From: Bacteroidota bacterium
GTDB lineage: Bacteria; Bacteroidota; Bacteroidia; Sphingobacteriales; Sphingobacteriaceae
Direction of reading: 5' to 3'
Length of the DNA stretch: 64,000 nt
NCBI GenBank assembly: GCA_013289045.1
Contig: JABDAU010000005.1
Span: forward strand, 1 to 64,000
The notes beneath the pieces were generated by a model. That model was given only the letters and a program-made list of their open reading frames with translations, made no database searches and had not been told where the DNA came from. Positions 49,209 to 59,450 of the stretch are shown here, piece by piece. Position 1 is the stretch's first letter, and each line of letters begins with the position of its first letter. Position numbers and translations under genes: made by a program.

Positions 49209-49640
49209 TTATGCTACGGCAAGTTGCTTTAACAAAGCATCTGCGCGGTTTCCGCTTAGTTTTTGGATGAGTGAGCTTAAGGCAAACTCTTTATTCTGCT
49301 CGCTTTTTGATTCTTTGATGATCTCCTGCATTACCGGCGGGATCAATGCTTTTGCTATTTTCGCCGCTTCTGCCGGTGCTATCTGGTAATAGTTATTCAG
49401 TTTGTTGGCAAATTTTCGCTCCGCGTTTGATATAAGCGGGTTATTGAATACACCGGTAAACTGAAAATAATTTACGAGGTCTTTCAATTTACCACCTTCA
49501 ACCTGGCCTTTCAGCACCTCGATAATTGAGCTTGAAGCGTCATTTATCACAGCTTCACGGTTTTTTTCCGGTATCGCCGGATTGTCAATAACAGCCGTCC
49601 CGGCGTTATTTTTTACAAGCAGATAGAGTTTTTCAAACAT
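49209..49640 (-). CDS. Hypothetical helical protein
   Basis: ATG at 49640 gives 143 residues starting MFEKLYLLVKNNAG; the track adds six residues. It is a soluble, mostly helical protein with Ala/Lys-rich segments (AEAAKIAKALIPPVMQEII, KLSGNRADALLKQLAVA). The N-terminal pattern LVKNNAGTAVIDNPAIPEKN and VLKGQVEGGKLKDLV vaguely resemble DUF937-type proteins, but this is weak. No signal peptide. Single-gene unit with its own terminator. Confidence 0.65.
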   Translation of the reverse strand: MFEKLYLLVKNNAGTAVIDNPAIPEKNREAVINDASSSIIEVLKGQVEGGKLKDLVNYFQFTGVFNNPLISNAERKFANKLNNYYQIAPAEAAKIAKALIPPVMQEIIKESKSEQNKEFALSSLIQKLSGNRADALLKQLAVA

Positions 49641-49871
49641 AGCAGATAAATTTTTCAATTGAATTAAGAAAATGGTGATAAAATCATATTTTCTTTATCA
49701 TATGGACAAATATAGTAAATAAAAGTTTTTAATTTGTAAAGAAAATGCAATAATTTTTCAAAAAATCGCAATTTACTAAGTGTAAAACAAACACTAAGAG
49801 GGGTGTGTTAATTATACACGATTATATACAAATTGTAAACTTTCAGATTAATACTTCTCCTCGGTTTATAA

Positions 49872-51548
<1,677 letters not shown>

Positions 51549-51550
51549 AA

Positions 51551-51615
51551 AGTTTGCAGTTTACAGTTGGCTGTTCGCTTAGTTCAGCCAACTGCAAACT
51601 CTTAACTGCAAACTC
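51551..51615. repeat. GCAGTT-type hairpin repeat
   Basis: AGTTTGCAGTTTACAGTTGG and CCAACTGCAAACTCTTAACTGCAAACT form a long imperfect hairpin between convergent genes. Related sequence is at 10207-10240 and, unusually, inside the DUF6371 gene at 28137-28215. Confidence 0.7.
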
Positions 51616-51618
51616 CTC

Positions 51619-52710
51619 TTACTTCTTCACAAACTCTACCTGGTACAAATGCGGCCATTTTTTACCGGTGATAAATATCCTCTTACCAACAGCATCATAA
51701 GCAATACCATTCAGCACATCAGCATTTGGCGCACGCTGGTCTTCAGGGTAAAGTTTGGTAAGATCTATCCTTTGCTGTATTGCACCGGTTTTGGGGTCGA
51801 TAACTAAAATCTCGTTGGTTTGGTAATGGTTAGCGTATATTTTACCATCAATGTATTCCAGCTCGTTGATCGAGTCGACCGCTTGTTTATCGTTGTAAAC
51901 ATCAATATAGCCCGTGGTTCTCCAGGCATCTTTACTAATGAACCAGATGCGGTTGGTGCTGTCGTCCATGTAAAGCTTGCTGCCGTCAAAACACATGCCC
52001 CAGCCTTCGGCACCTATGTTATTAGCAAAGGTATTTAACAGTTTAAAAGTGTTTTTATCGTACACGTATCCGATCCGCGATTTCCAGCTCAGCTGGATGA
52101 TCTTATCGCCGACAATGGATATGCCTTCGCCAAATATCGTTGGGTCTACCATTACCTTTTGCAGCACCTTGCCGGTGTTCAGATCCGTCTTTCGCAAGCT
52201 CGACTGGCCGATAGAAAGATCAGCCTTTTCACCCGGAGGGGACTGTGACTGACCGCCGCCGCTTTCGTACAAAAATCCATCCTGGTACAGCAAGCCCTCA
52301 GTGTAGCAACTGGTGTCGTGCGGAAATACTTTTACTACTTTATAAGTAAGTTCCTCTGGCGCTTTGGCAGCCATTAATACAATGTTGGTTGACACTTCCT
52401 GCGCTTGCCCGCCGACATAAACTTTGGCGGTGATGAGCTTATTGCCTAACCGCATAGTATCAGTTTTCAGGGTAAGCGCTGATGAATCCTTACGGGAAGT
52501 AAACCTTGCCGAATCAAGCAGGTAAACCACAGAATCAATTTTTGCACCGGATAGGTTCAAACTCACCTTTACCGGGTCGCCGGCCTTGTAGGAAGTTCCG
52601 GCATCAGGCGACATGGTGATATTGGTGGGTGGCGTATTATGTTTGCAACCGTAATAACCGAAAGTTATTAATACAGCAGCAGCGACAAACAGCTTTATTC
52701 TTTTATTCAT
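51619..52710 (-). CDS. Glutaminyl-peptide cyclotransferase (beta-propeller type)
   Basis: A 363-residue exported protein; the N-terminus MNKRIKLFVAAAVLITFGYYGC has a lipoprotein-like Cys. Residues about 115-360 form the five-bladed propeller of bacterial/plant-type glutaminyl cyclases: FPHDTSCYTEGLLYQDGFLY, KTDLNTGKVLQKV, GAEGWGMCFDGSKLYMDDST, INELEYIDGKIYANHYQTNE and LNGIAYDAVGKRIFITGKKW. It converts N-terminal Gln to pyroglutamate. An N-terminal Ig-like region (about 30-110) precedes it. Last gene of a dnaG-yraN-QC run. Confidence 0.9.
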   Translation of the reverse strand: MNKRIKLFVAAAVLITFGYYGCKHNTPPTNITMSPDAGTSYKAGDPVKVSLNLSGAKIDSVVYLLDSARFTSRKDSSALTLKTDTMRLGNKLITAKVYVGGQAQEVSTNIVLMAAKAPEELTYKVVKVFPHDTSCYTEGLLYQDGFLYESGGGQSQSPPGEKADLSIGQSSLRKTDLNTGKVLQKVMVDPTIFGEGISIVGDKIIQLSWKSRIGYVYDKNTFKLLNTFANNIGAEGWGMCFDGSKLYMDDSTNRIWFISKDAWRTTGYIDVYNDKQAVDSINELEYIDGKIYANHYQTNEILVIDPKTGAIQQRIDLTKLYPEDQRAPNADVLNGIAYDAVGKRIFITGKKWPHLYQVEFVKK

Positions 52711-52718
52711 GATTCAAT

Positions 52719-53084
52719 TTAAGTATGAGGCCAAAACGCGTCTTCAATATGCTTTATTTTATAGTTCCCGTTTTTATCAAACAACAGCGAAATAATATCA
52801 AAACGTACCTCGCCTTCATGGTTCATCAGGTAAATGTATTCGTCGGCGGCTTCCACCAGCAGGCGTTGCTTGCGGGCATCCACAAAATCTTCCGGTTCGC
52901 CAAAACCGTTGCCTGTGCGTGCTTTCACCTCGGCAAATATAATAACCTTGTCTTTATAAGCTATTAAATCTACCTCGGCTTTGCCATGCGTCCAATTTTC
53001 GTCCAGTATTTCATAACCGGTATTTTCCAGTAAAGTTTTTGCAAGCTGTTCGCCTTTACGGCCCAGTTCCAGGTGTTGGGCCAT
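52719..53084 (-). CDS. YraN/UPF0102 family nuclease-like protein
   Basis: A 121-residue protein of the YraN family with a restriction-endonuclease-like core: LGRKGEQLAKTLLENTGYEI (about 7-26), then HGKAEVDLIAYKDKVIIFAEVKAR with the D...ExK catalytic pattern (about 33-56). The ATG shares one base with the dnaG stop (TAATG), so the genes are coupled. Role not established; Holliday-junction or DNA processing has been suggested for the family. Confidence 0.9.
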   Translation of the reverse strand: MAQHLELGRKGEQLAKTLLENTGYEILDENWTHGKAEVDLIAYKDKVIIFAEVKARTGNGFGEPEDFVDARKQRLLVEAADEYIYLMNHEGEVRFDIISLLFDKNGNYKIKHIEDAFWPHT

Positions 53085-55018
53085 TATTTGAGGATTACGG
53101 AACCTAAATAATCGGATATGTTTTTCTCCACCTTTTTCATATGCACATACTGGTTGAGCAATATTTCCTGGTCATTCTCACTTTCGGTGGTCTGCAATTC
53201 GCTGCGCAGCCTGTCGAGTATTTTGCCAACTTTTTGCTTTTTTAGATGGAAGATAGCGCCGAGAATGGTCGCCTTCATGTTCACCTGCTCATCGGGCACC
53301 GTGATCTTATGCATCTCGTACCAGTTCTCGCTAAGCGTATATTTTGATGCGATGAGCGTTACGGTAATGTCCACAATTTCCTTTTCAGGATAATGGATAA
53401 AGAACTGTTCTTCGGGCAAAACTCCATTTTCCACCTCCTGCCGGTAAATTTCCATAAAGCGCTTTACAGGCGGATAGTCGAACTCTACATCGCTCAATTC
53501 AGCTACCATAAATGGCCCGATATACGTATTGGCAATACCATCCCAATCGATCATGCGGCTGCCGTATAACAAAAGCAGGCGGATGATCTCCTTTTCCTGG
53601 GTCGAGTCGTCTTTAGGTTTCGATTCCTCAATTTCCTGCGCGTAAAGTTCATCCGGCGGCGGCAGTTCTTCCGGTTGATAGCGTTGTGCTTGCTGCTGCG
53701 AGTTTTTTTTCGCTTTAGCCATTCGCATCTTATTCAGCTCGGTTAACAGCGCGCGCTCATCTATTTTCAGTTGGTAACTGCACTCTTTAATAAATACGGA
53801 GGCTTTGATGGAATCAGGTATCTTAGCAATACTTTCCACGATCTCGCGGATAACTTCCGCCCTCTTTATCGGGTCATTACCCGCATCTTTTAGCAGGATA
53901 TCAGTTTTATAAAGTATGAAATCCTTACGGGTATCGGTTATATATTTTTTAAAGGCGGCGGTACCTACACTGCGTACATAGCTATCCGGATCGTGTCCGT
54001 CAGGAAACAGCACTACCTTCACATTCAGACCCTCCTCCAAAATCATATCCAACCCACGCAGCGAAGCTTTGATACCTGCAGCATCGCCATCATAAAGAAT
54101 AGTGATATTTTTAGTGAGGCGACCGATCAGCCTGATCTGCTCCACCGTAAGCGATGTGCCTGACGAGGCCACTACGTTCTCTATCCCGGCCTGGTGAACA
54201 GAGATCACATCGGCATAACCCTCCACCAAAAGGCAATTATCCTCTTCGCGGATAGCCTTTTTGGCAAAGTAAAGGCCATACAAAACGCTTGACTTATGGT
54301 AGATCTCCGACTCCGGCGAGTTGACATATTTAGGCGAGTTCTTGTCATTCTTTAGCGTACGTCCGCCAAAGGCGATCACCCTACCCGTAAAGCTGTGGAT
54401 GGGGAACATCACCCTCCCGCGCCAGCGGTCATATAATGAGCCGTTGTCGCGTTTAATGGATAACCCTGTTTCTTCTAAATATTGCGGCAAGTAACCATCC
54501 TTTATCGCTTGCCCGCTGAATGCCTCCCATTGATCGGGCGAGTAACCCAACTCAAATTTCTTGATGGTATCGTTATTAAAACCCCGCTCTTTAAAATAGC
54601 TCAGGCCGATGTTCCGGCCTTCTTCAGTTTCCAATAAGGTATCGTGGAAAAATTTGGTGGCGTAAGTGGTAACAATCATCAGGGCCTCGCGACGGTTCTC
54701 GGCTTCGCGATTCTCTGGTGATGTAATTGTTTCTTCGACCTCAATCCCGTACTTTTTCGCCAGCCATTTCAACGCTTCGGGATAGGTGAACTTTTCCAAT
54801 TCCATTAAAAAGGTTACGACCGTGCCACCTTTTCCTGAAGAGAAATCATGAAAAATACCTTTAACAGGAGAAACCGTAAATGATGGCGTCCGCTCATTAC
54901 TGAACGGCGAAAGGCCCACGTAATTAGCGCCGCGCTTCTTTAATTGCACAAATTCCCCTATCACCTCCACAATATCTGTGGCTTCCATAATGCGGTCGAT
55001 AGTGGGTTTCGTGATCAT
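53084..55018 (-). CDS. dnaG: DNA primase with a zinc-ligand-free N-terminal domain
   Basis: ATG at 55018 gives 644 residues starting MITKPTIDRIMEATDIVEVI. DnaG synthesises RNA primers at the replication fork. The N-terminal CHC2 domain keeps its fold markers but not the zinc ligands: the usual CPFHxEKTPSF reads SPFSNERTPSF, and the later CxxC reads DFSSGKGG. The toprim core is intact (LVEGYADVISVHQ, NITILYDGDAAGIKA, LFPDGHDPDSY). The C-terminal helical domain binds DnaB. The track start adds 15 residues without family support. Confidence 0.95.
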   Translation of the reverse strand: MITKPTIDRIMEATDIVEVIGEFVQLKKRGANYVGLSPFSNERTPSFTVSPVKGIFHDFSSGKGGTVVTFLMELEKFTYPEALKWLAKKYGIEVEETITSPENREAENRREALMIVTTYATKFFHDTLLETEEGRNIGLSYFKERGFNNDTIKKFELGYSPDQWEAFSGQAIKDGYLPQYLEETGLSIKRDNGSLYDRWRGRVMFPIHSFTGRVIAFGGRTLKNDKNSPKYVNSPESEIYHKSSVLYGLYFAKKAIREEDNCLLVEGYADVISVHQAGIENVVASSGTSLTVEQIRLIGRLTKNITILYDGDAAGIKASLRGLDMILEEGLNVKVVLFPDGHDPDSYVRSVGTAAFKKYITDTRKDFILYKTDILLKDAGNDPIKRAEVIREIVESIAKIPDSIKASVFIKECSYQLKIDERALLTELNKMRMAKAKKNSQQQAQRYQPEELPPPDELYAQEIEESKPKDDSTQEKEIIRLLLLYGSRMIDWDGIANTYIGPFMVAELSDVEFDYPPVKRFMEIYRQEVENGVLPEEQFFIHYPEKEIVDITVTLIASKYTLSENWYEMHKITVPDEQVNMKATILGAIFHLKKQKVGKILDRLRSELQTTESENDQEILLNQYVHMKKVEKNISDYLGSVILK

Positions 55019-55028
55019 TGCCGGGTTG

Positions 55029-55036
55029 CAAATGTA
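55029..55036 (-). promoter_or_regulatory. Candidate -7 box of dnaG
   Basis: TACATTTG on the minus strand, 10 bases from the dnaG ATG. A hairpin-like AACGGGCTTTTGCCC segment lies just upstream. Confidence 0.4.
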
Positions 55037-55079
55037 GGGCAAAAGCCCGTTGTATTTTAACAAAGGTTAAGATACAATT

Positions 55080-55937
55080 TTATTTTATTGATTGCCGGGG
55101 ATTTAAAAATGTTATGGCTATGCCGGCGAGCATGATCACGCTGCCGATGATCTCGTTCAGCACCAAACGTTCGCTCAAAAGCAACGCGGCCAGCAGCCCG
55201 GCAAATACGGTTTGACTAAGTAGTGAGATAGAAACGCGGGTAGGCTCCATGTGATGGATGGAATAGTTTATGGTTAGCCAGCCCAATAACTGGCAAACTA
55301 CGCCCATTCCGATAAAGCAGAGCCACACTTTTGAGGAAAATCCCACGACCGGGTTGCCTGTACAAAGGCAGGTGATCAACAGAAACACGCTCGCGCCAAG
55401 CATGCTGTAAAACATAAACGGAAACACGTCCAGTTTGGAGCGGGATTTTTTAGTGATGAGGATATACGCGGCGTAAAATATACTGGCAAGCACGGCCAAT
55501 AAAATGCCAGCATTCAATTCGAGGTGCAGGATGTGCCCTGCGCCAACCAGCAATATCATACCTGCAATGGCGATCAGCGTACCGATCCAGAACGACCTGC
55601 CAACTTTCTTTTTCAGGAAGAAAAAAGTGAATAATCCTACCCAAAGCGGCGCCAGGTTAGCAATAAGCGTTGAGACCGTTGCGCTGATCTTCAATAAAGA
55701 AATATTCCAAACTGCAATGTCCATTGCAAAAGTAAAGCCCGCCAACAAGGCTACCCACATGTGCCGCCTGTCTATCCTGATATGTTTTTTGATAATGCAG
55801 TATGGCAGCAAACAGATCCAAGCAATAAAAACCCTGTAAAATGCCCCGCTAATGGGCGCAACGCCAGCCAGTTTTACAAATATGGGCGAAAAGGAGATGC
55901 ACAAAATGCCTATGCCGAGGCTTAATCTGGGGTTCAT
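55080..55937 (-). CDS. DMT superfamily (EamA) transporter
   Basis: A 285-residue inner-membrane protein with ten predicted helices in two EamA halves (first ILCISFSPIFVKLAGVAPISGAFYR, second ILLAVLASIFYAAYILITKK). The conserved PISGAFYRVFIAW and LIANLAPLWVGLFTFFFLKK segments match EamA. It exports or imports a small metabolite that cannot be read from sequence. A TAAGTTTG box (55953-55946, minus) lies eight bases from the ATG. Ends with a short basic tail. Confidence 0.9.
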   Translation of the reverse strand: MNPRLSLGIGILCISFSPIFVKLAGVAPISGAFYRVFIAWICLLPYCIIKKHIRIDRRHMWVALLAGFTFAMDIAVWNISLLKISATVSTLIANLAPLWVGLFTFFFLKKKVGRSFWIGTLIAIAGMILLVGAGHILHLELNAGILLAVLASIFYAAYILITKKSRSKLDVFPFMFYSMLGASVFLLITCLCTGNPVVGFSSKVWLCFIGMGVVCQLLGWLTINYSIHHMEPTRVSISLLSQTVFAGLLAALLLSERLVLNEIIGSVIMLAGIAITFLNPRQSIK

Positions 55938-56056
55938 GATAAATGCAAACTTACATAACCACCGGGCTAATTACTGTTAGCTTAGGACAATAAAAAGATC
56001 GATAATTGTAGCAACCGGCGCTTGATTTTCGTAATTCCTTGTATATTTAAATTACG

Positions 56057-56575
56057 ATGAAAAAATCTATTTACCTTATCACAACAATAGCCCTGTTATG
56101 CTCAGCCTGCGGGCATGGTTATATTCGCCCATGCTGTGTAGCCAACGTAGGAGCACGCACAACCCAGCTATTGGCTCAACGCGACAGTTCGGCATATATG
56201 ACCAGGCACATCACGGCGGTTTTAAAAAACGACTCTATAACCCTTAGTGGCAGTGGGCAACCGGGTTCAGTAGGAAACAATGTTTTACTCGATTCGATCT
56301 ACATCCGGTTTAAATTTACCGATACCGGCACATATGACCTGAGCAATGCAAAGATCGCTTATGCAACTATTTTGGGGCCCGATGCCAATATAGAGCCGAA
56401 TAGCGTGATCACGTGGTACAAATTAGATAATTCGGCGACAAATACTTTAAAGGTGGCCCAATACGACAAGGGTAATAACTGGGTGGTGGGCTACTTCAAT
56501 CTGCATTTTTTAGCCAACGGACAACCGGACGTAAGCTTTTCAAACGGGGTTTTTTACGCATCGCTAAAGAAATAA
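56057..56575 (+). CDS. Hypothetical lipoprotein
   Basis: A 172-residue protein with signal MKKSIYLITTIALLCSAC; the lipobox LCSAC predicts acylation at Cys18. The mature domain is beta-rich (SITLSGSGQPGSVGNNVLLD, SIYIRFKFTDTGTYDLSNAK, NWVVGYFNLHFLANGQPDVS). This pattern is like DUF6252-type proteins, but I cannot assign it firmly. Probably an outer- or inner-membrane lipoprotein facing the periplasm. Single gene, convergent with higA. Confidence 0.7.
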   Translation: MKKSIYLITTIALLCSACGHGYIRPCCVANVGARTTQLLAQRDSSAYMTRHITAVLKNDSITLSGSGQPGSVGNNVLLDSIYIRFKFTDTGTYDLSNAKIAYATILGPDANIEPNSVITWYKLDNSATNTLKVAQYDKGNNWVVGYFNLHFLANGQPDVSFSNGVFYASLKK

Positions 56576-56593
56576 GGTTGTTATAATCAGAGA

Positions 56594-56956
56594 TCAAAGC
56601 TCTGCCAGAAATATTTCGGCGGGTATGTCCAAAAAGCGATGCAGGCCTTTAGCCATTTTCAAAGTCAGTTCTTTTTTTCCCGCCAAAACCAGCGAAACGT
56701 AGCTTTTGGAACCTATGATAGGCTCCAGGTCTTTGTGCTTCAGGCCTTTTTCTTTCAATTTTAGTTTAACAACATCAATGGGATCGGGGTCAGGCAATGT
56801 ATAATTTCTATCCTCATAATCCTTCACAAGCAGTAATAATATATCCAGTTCATCGCTTTCAGGAGTTCCTTCTTCTGCGTGAAATATCTCAATTGTGCGC
56901 CTGAGAGCTTCTTTATATTCTTTTTCGGTTTTTAATATTTTCAAAGTATTGATCAT
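56594..56956 (-). CDS. higA: Orphan HigA-family HTH antitoxin
   Basis: A 120-residue protein: the N-terminal helical region KTEKEYKEALRRTIEIFHAE and LDILLLLVKDYEDRNYTLPD is typical of HigA. The XRE HTH follows at about 66-115 (KEKGLKHKDLEPIIGSKSYV, LAGKKELTLKMAKGLHRFLD). A HigB toxin should precede it, but only 96 bases separate its start from asnS and no toxin ORF is visible. It may act as a stand-alone repressor or be a remnant. Confidence 0.82.
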   Translation of the reverse strand: MINTLKILKTEKEYKEALRRTIEIFHAEEGTPESDELDILLLLVKDYEDRNYTLPDPDPIDVVKLKLKEKGLKHKDLEPIIGSKSYVSLVLAGKKELTLKMAKGLHRFLDIPAEIFLAEL

Positions 56957-57020
56957 ATAAACAAATCTATTTAAAAGTTACGCGTAGTAAAGAATAGAAT
57001 CTGCTTTACATTATAAATTG

Positions 57021-57028
57021 TATTTTTG
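57021..57028 (+). promoter_or_regulatory. Candidate -7 box of asnS
   Basis: TATTTTTG, exact TAnnTTTG match, ending 24 bases before the asnS ATG, in the divergent gap with higA. Confidence 0.45.
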
Positions 57029-57052
57029 CCGTTCAAAAATTAAAATTCATAT

Positions 57053-58591
57053 ATGAGCCAGCGGGTAAAAATTAAAGAAATTTTAGATAAAGTAGCACCT
57101 TTTGGTATTTTCATTACTCCTCTTACTGTTGATACAACTCTTATAGATGACCTATATCCAAAATCTAATATTGACGAAATAAAAATTGGTAACAATATTA
57201 CCATCAAGGGCTGGATCCGATCTTTCCGTAACAACCAGTTTATTGCTTTAAATGATGGCTCAACCAATAATAACCTGCAGGTGGTTGTCGATTTTGAAAA
57301 CACCGACGCCGCCCTGCTGAAACGGCTTACCACCGGCGCTGCCATCAGCGTTACCGGGCAGTTGGTAGCTTCTTTAGGCAAAGGACAAAAGGTCGAGGTA
57401 AAAGCCACCAGTATTGAGATATTGGGCGATTGCGATCCGGAGAAATACCCGCTGCAATTAAAAAACCGCCCAAGTTTGGAATACCTGCGCGAGATTGCAC
57501 ACCTGCGTTTCCGTACCAATACGTTCGGCGCGGTGTTTCGCGTGCGTAACAGCCTGTCATTTGCGGTGCACCAGTTTTTCCAGGAACGTGGTTTTGTTTA
57601 CCTGCATACGCCAATCATTACCGCATCGGATGCGGAGGGTGCCGGCGAAACTTTCCACGTAACCAACTTCGATTTGCTGAACCCGCCAAAGACAGAGAAC
57701 GGTGAAATCAACTACAAGGAAGATTTCTTTGGCCGTGCCACCAACCTTACCGTTTCCGGTCAGCTGGAAGGCGAGTTGGGCGCAATGGCTTTGAGTGATA
57801 TTTACACTTTCGGCCCAACTTTCAGGGCGGAAAATTCGAATACTACACGCCACCTGGCGGAGTTCTGGATGATAGAGCCTGAAATGGCTTTCTATGACCT
57901 GAACGACAACATGGACCTGGCTGAAGCATTGCTGAAATATGTGATCCGTTACGCTTTAGACAAAAACCTTGACGATCTTGAATTTTTAAGTCAGCGTTTG
58001 TCCGAAGAGGAAAAACAGAAGCCACAAAACGAGCGCTCGGAAATGAGTTTGCTGGATAAGCTGCAGTTTTGTTTGGACAACAGCTTTGAGCGCCTTACTT
58101 ATACCGAAGCTATCGATATCCTGAAGGATTCGACCCCGAACAAGAAGAAAAAATTCCAATACCTGGTTGAAGGCTGGGGTACCGACCTGCAATCTGAGCA
58201 TGAACGCTATTTGGTAGAAAAACATTTCAAAAAGCCGGTGATCCTGACTGATTATCCCAAAGAGATCAAAGCATTCTACATGCGCCAAAACGAACCTGAT
58301 GCACAAGGCCGCGAAACTGTACGCGCCATGGATATCCTGTTCCCGGGTATCGGCGAGATCGTGGGCGGCTCGCAGCGCGAGGAGCGCTTGGACAAGCTGG
58401 AGCAACGCATGGATGAAATGGGCATACCAAAAGAAGAGCTGTGGTGGTATTTGGATACCCGCCGTTTCGGCTCATGCCCGCATGCCGGTTTTGGTTTGGG
58501 CTTTGAGCGTTTAGTATTGTTTGTTACCGGCATGGGTAACATCCGGGATGTGATCCCATTCCCAAGGTTCCCGAAAAATGCGGAATTTTAG
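57053..58591 (+). CDS. asnS: Asparaginyl-tRNA synthetase
   Basis: A 512-residue class IIb synthetase that charges tRNA-Asn. The N-terminal OB-fold anticodon-binding domain includes [20 protein letters not shown] (about 46-65). Class II motif 2 is [19 protein letters not shown] (about 258-276). Motif 3 is [20 protein letters not shown] (about 481-500), followed by DVIPFPRFP, where PFPR distinguishes AsnS from AspS. An insertion (about 310-370) with many charged residues is common in Bacteroidota AsnS. The first about 40 residues are a lineage-type extension. Confidence 0.95.
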   Translation: MSQRVKIKEILDKVAPFGIFITPLTVDTTLIDDLYPKSNIDEIKIGNNITIKGWIRSFRNNQFIALNDGSTNNNLQVVVDFENTDAALLKRLTTGAAISVTGQLVASLGKGQKVEVKATSIEILGDCDPEKYPLQLKNRPSLEYLREIAHLRFRTNTFGAVFRVRNSLSFAVHQFFQERGFVYLHTPIITASDAEGAGETFHVTNFDLLNPPKTENGEINYKEDFFGRATNLTVSGQLEGELGAMALSDIYTFGPTFRAENSNTTRHLAEFWMIEPEMAFYDLNDNMDLAEALLKYVIRYALDKNLDDLEFLSQRLSEEEKQKPQNERSEMSLLDKLQFCLDNSFERLTYTEAIDILKDSTPNKKKKFQYLVEGWGTDLQSEHERYLVEKHFKKPVILTDYPKEIKAFYMRQNEPDAQGRETVRAMDILFPGIGEIVGGSQREERLDKLEQRMDEMGIPKEELWWYLDTRRFGSCPHAGFGLGFERLVLFVTGMGNIRDVIPFPRFPKNAEF

Positions 58592-58640
58592 TTGGGATTT
58601 CACCGATTTGGGTTTGGGATTACACTGATTGAAGATTTTA

Positions 58641-58895
58641 ATGATCACACTTGAAAAAGTTAAAATATATGCCAGCTTTAATGGTGATGGTGACTTATAT
58701 TTTCAGTCTAAGCATTCACAGCCTTTGATATTTGGTGGAAACGAATGGGGATTGATCGATGATTTGATTCAGGATTATATTATTGCAAAAAATGGTCATG
58801 CTTCAACTTCATTTATTGAAGCACTGAATGAAAAGGCTTTGGTAATTTGTGATAGCCCTGAAACGATTGATTTTCTTAAATCAATTGCATACTAA
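58641..58895 (+). CDS. Small hypothetical protein upstream of an SRPBCC gene
   Basis: ATG at 58641 gives 84 residues (MITLEKVKIYASFNGDGDLY); the track's TTG start adds four. A soluble alpha/beta protein with a GNEWGLIDDLIQDYIIAKNG segment and an acidic C-terminus. No family recognised. It ends two bases before the SRPBCC start, so the two form an operon. A CCGATTTGGG-type repeat precedes it at about 58604. Confidence 0.6.
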   Translation: MITLEKVKIYASFNGDGDLYFQSKHSQPLIFGGNEWGLIDDLIQDYIIAKNGHASTSFIEALNEKALVICDSPETIDFLKSIAY

Positions 58896-58897
58896 CG

Positions 58898-59347
58898 ATG
58901 CCCGCAATCGAGCTCCATACCCATATCAACGCCCCCATCGAAAAAGTTTTTGATCTTGCCCGGAGTATTGATCTGCACATACAATCCACCAAACAAACCG
59001 GCGAGCAGGCTATTGCAGGTCGCACGAGTGGACTGATCGGTTTAGGCGAAACCGTTACCTGGCGGGCGAAGCATTTCGGCATTTGGCAGGGACTGACCTC
59101 AAAGATCACTGTTTATAACTACCCAACTTTTTTTGCGGATGAAATGGTAAAAGGCGCTTTCAAAAGCTTCCGGCATGAACATTATTTTTCAGTTGAAGGT
59201 AAAGGCACTTTGATGCGGGACGTGTTTGTTTTTGAATCGCCGTTTGGGATAGTTGGCCGGTTATTTAATTGGCTGATTTTGAAAAGGTATATGACGAGGT
59301 TTTTGTTGGAGCGGAATAGGGTGATAAAGGAGACCGCTGAATTTTAA
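58898..59347 (+). CDS. SRPBCC family protein
   Basis: A 149-residue cytoplasmic ligand-binding fold: MPAIELHTHINAPIEKVFDL is the typical first strand-helix, with GLIGLGETVTWRAKHFGIWQ and the C-terminal helix FNWLILKRYMTRFLLERNRV. It belongs to the SRPBCC/polyketide cyclase-like group often annotated as cell-division-inhibitor-like. Ligand unknown. In an operon with the small gene upstream. Confidence 0.85.
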   Translation: MPAIELHTHINAPIEKVFDLARSIDLHIQSTKQTGEQAIAGRTSGLIGLGETVTWRAKHFGIWQGLTSKITVYNYPTFFADEMVKGAFKSFRHEHYFSVEGKGTLMRDVFVFESPFGIVGRLFNWLILKRYMTRFLLERNRVIKETAEF

Positions 59348-59417
59348 TGTTTTTTTTGATTGCGTTGATTATAGGAGGTGTATTAATGGCCACGACGGAT
59401 TATGAACTTGACATCGG

Positions 59418-59450
59418 TGTAATCCTTCCCAAATCGGTGTAATCACCTCG
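59418..59450. repeat. ATCGGTGTAATC repeat flanking the SRPBCC pair
   Basis: ATCGGTGTAATCCTTCCCAA, then ATCGGTGTAATC. The inverse pattern (CCGATTTGGG...GGGATTACACTGAT) lies at about 58602-58630, so the two-gene pair is bracketed by inverted relatives. Confidence 0.5.
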
